Source: Rotaria macrura | Lineage: Eukaryota > Rotifera > Eurotatoria > Philodinida > Philodinidae | Length of the DNA stretch: 64,000 bases | Direction: 5' to 3' | NCBI GenBank assembly: GCA_900239685.1 | Contig: OENT01000905.1 | Span: 1-64,000 of the forward strand | Shown here: one piece after another, positions 63,830 through 64,000 of the stretch | Numbering within the stretch: the first letter of the stretch is position 1 | Layout: every line of letters begins with the position of its first letter | The notes under the pieces: generated by a model | What the model was told of the DNA's origin: nothing | Seen by the model: only the letters and a program-made list of their open reading frames with translations | Database searches by the model: none | Position numbers and translations under genes: made by a program

Positions 63830-63951
63830 ATTTGTTGATCGACGAGTTTTTTCATCAAGTTTTTCTACAAAAAAGAGAAAGAATATATAAACAAACGATG
63901 AATTATTTATAAACCTGAATATGTCAAATCATTAGTTGATGTTCGTGAAGT
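63830..63951 (-). CDS. Probable alternative 5' exons of the E-protein gene
   Basis: Two small minus-strand exons, 63951-63915 and 63864-63830, have good splice sites at both sides and read in one frame as TSRTSTNDLTYSEKLDEKTR then RSTN. The second ends in phase 0 at a GTAAGT donor, matching the phase-0 acceptor at 61106 (VYTSDDYN…) that the [12 protein letters not shown] exon also uses. Vertebrate TCF4 isoforms also swap first exons just before a VYAPSAS-type exon. The start codon of this longer form would lie beyond 64000. The exons could instead belong to another gene. Confidence 0.5.
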
Positions 63952-64000
63952 CTGGCAAAAAAAGAAGAAAGAAAAAATAAATAAAACTTTGTCCTTTGTT

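Overview
The window looks like animal nuclear DNA, most likely from a bdelloid rotifer (inference). It is AT-rich. The genes are cut by many GT-AG introns of about 45-90 bp with a minority of 0.2-3.5 kb. The products are typical animal proteins: ERCC2/XPD, a Golgi/lysosomal apyrase, ODF3, ARMC4/ODAD2, CCDC57, CCDC92, an ARFGAP2/3 protein, a NUP98-NUP96 precursor, cysteamine dioxygenase, C3G/RAPGEF1 and an E-protein bHLH factor. All protein identities come from reading translations against remembered family features; no search was run.

Layout. 1-1940: the 3' part of an unrecognised minus-strand gene with an in-frame stop, a GC-rich foldback element and a small hairpin repeat. 1940-9177: an ENTPD4/7-type apyrase whose first exon appears to lie 5' of the complete ERCC2 gene, so ERCC2 seems to sit in apyrase intron 1. 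The ERCC2 intron holds a 414-bp near-perfect palindrome with an 8-bp target duplication. 10967-24955: four consecutive ciliary or centriolar genes (ODF3-like minus, ARMC4 minus, CCDC57 plus, CCDC92 plus). ARMC4 and CCDC57 are head to head across 353 bp that carries two RFX X-box-like sites. 24956-32844: gene-poor, with two orphan genes, a second hAT-type foldback element and small hairpins. 32845-38078: ARFGAP2/3 (minus), ending in a 12-nt exon, and head to head with NUP98-96 (38436-49465, plus). 49612-50364: intronless ADO. 51880-56606: RAPGEF1. 58933-61213, with further 5' exons up to 63951: the E-protein (minus).

How the genes relate. The ciliary cluster combines an outer-dynein-arm docking factor, a sperm-tail/microtubule protein and two centriole-linked coiled-coil proteins, which suggests shared RFX-type control. 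The other genes are housekeeping or signalling genes with no evident pathway link: DNA repair and transcription, nuclear pore, Golgi Arf cycling, thiol oxidation, Rap1 signalling and bHLH transcription. I found no rRNA, tRNA, CRISPR array or prokaryote-like operon. The observations most worth following are the apparently nested ERCC2, the paired hAT-like palindromes, the dispersed hairpin repeat with compensatory changes, the X-boxes in the ciliary promoter, the Thr in place of Ser at the NUP98 self-cleavage site, and the alternative E-protein 5' exons joined at the same place as in vertebrate TCF4.
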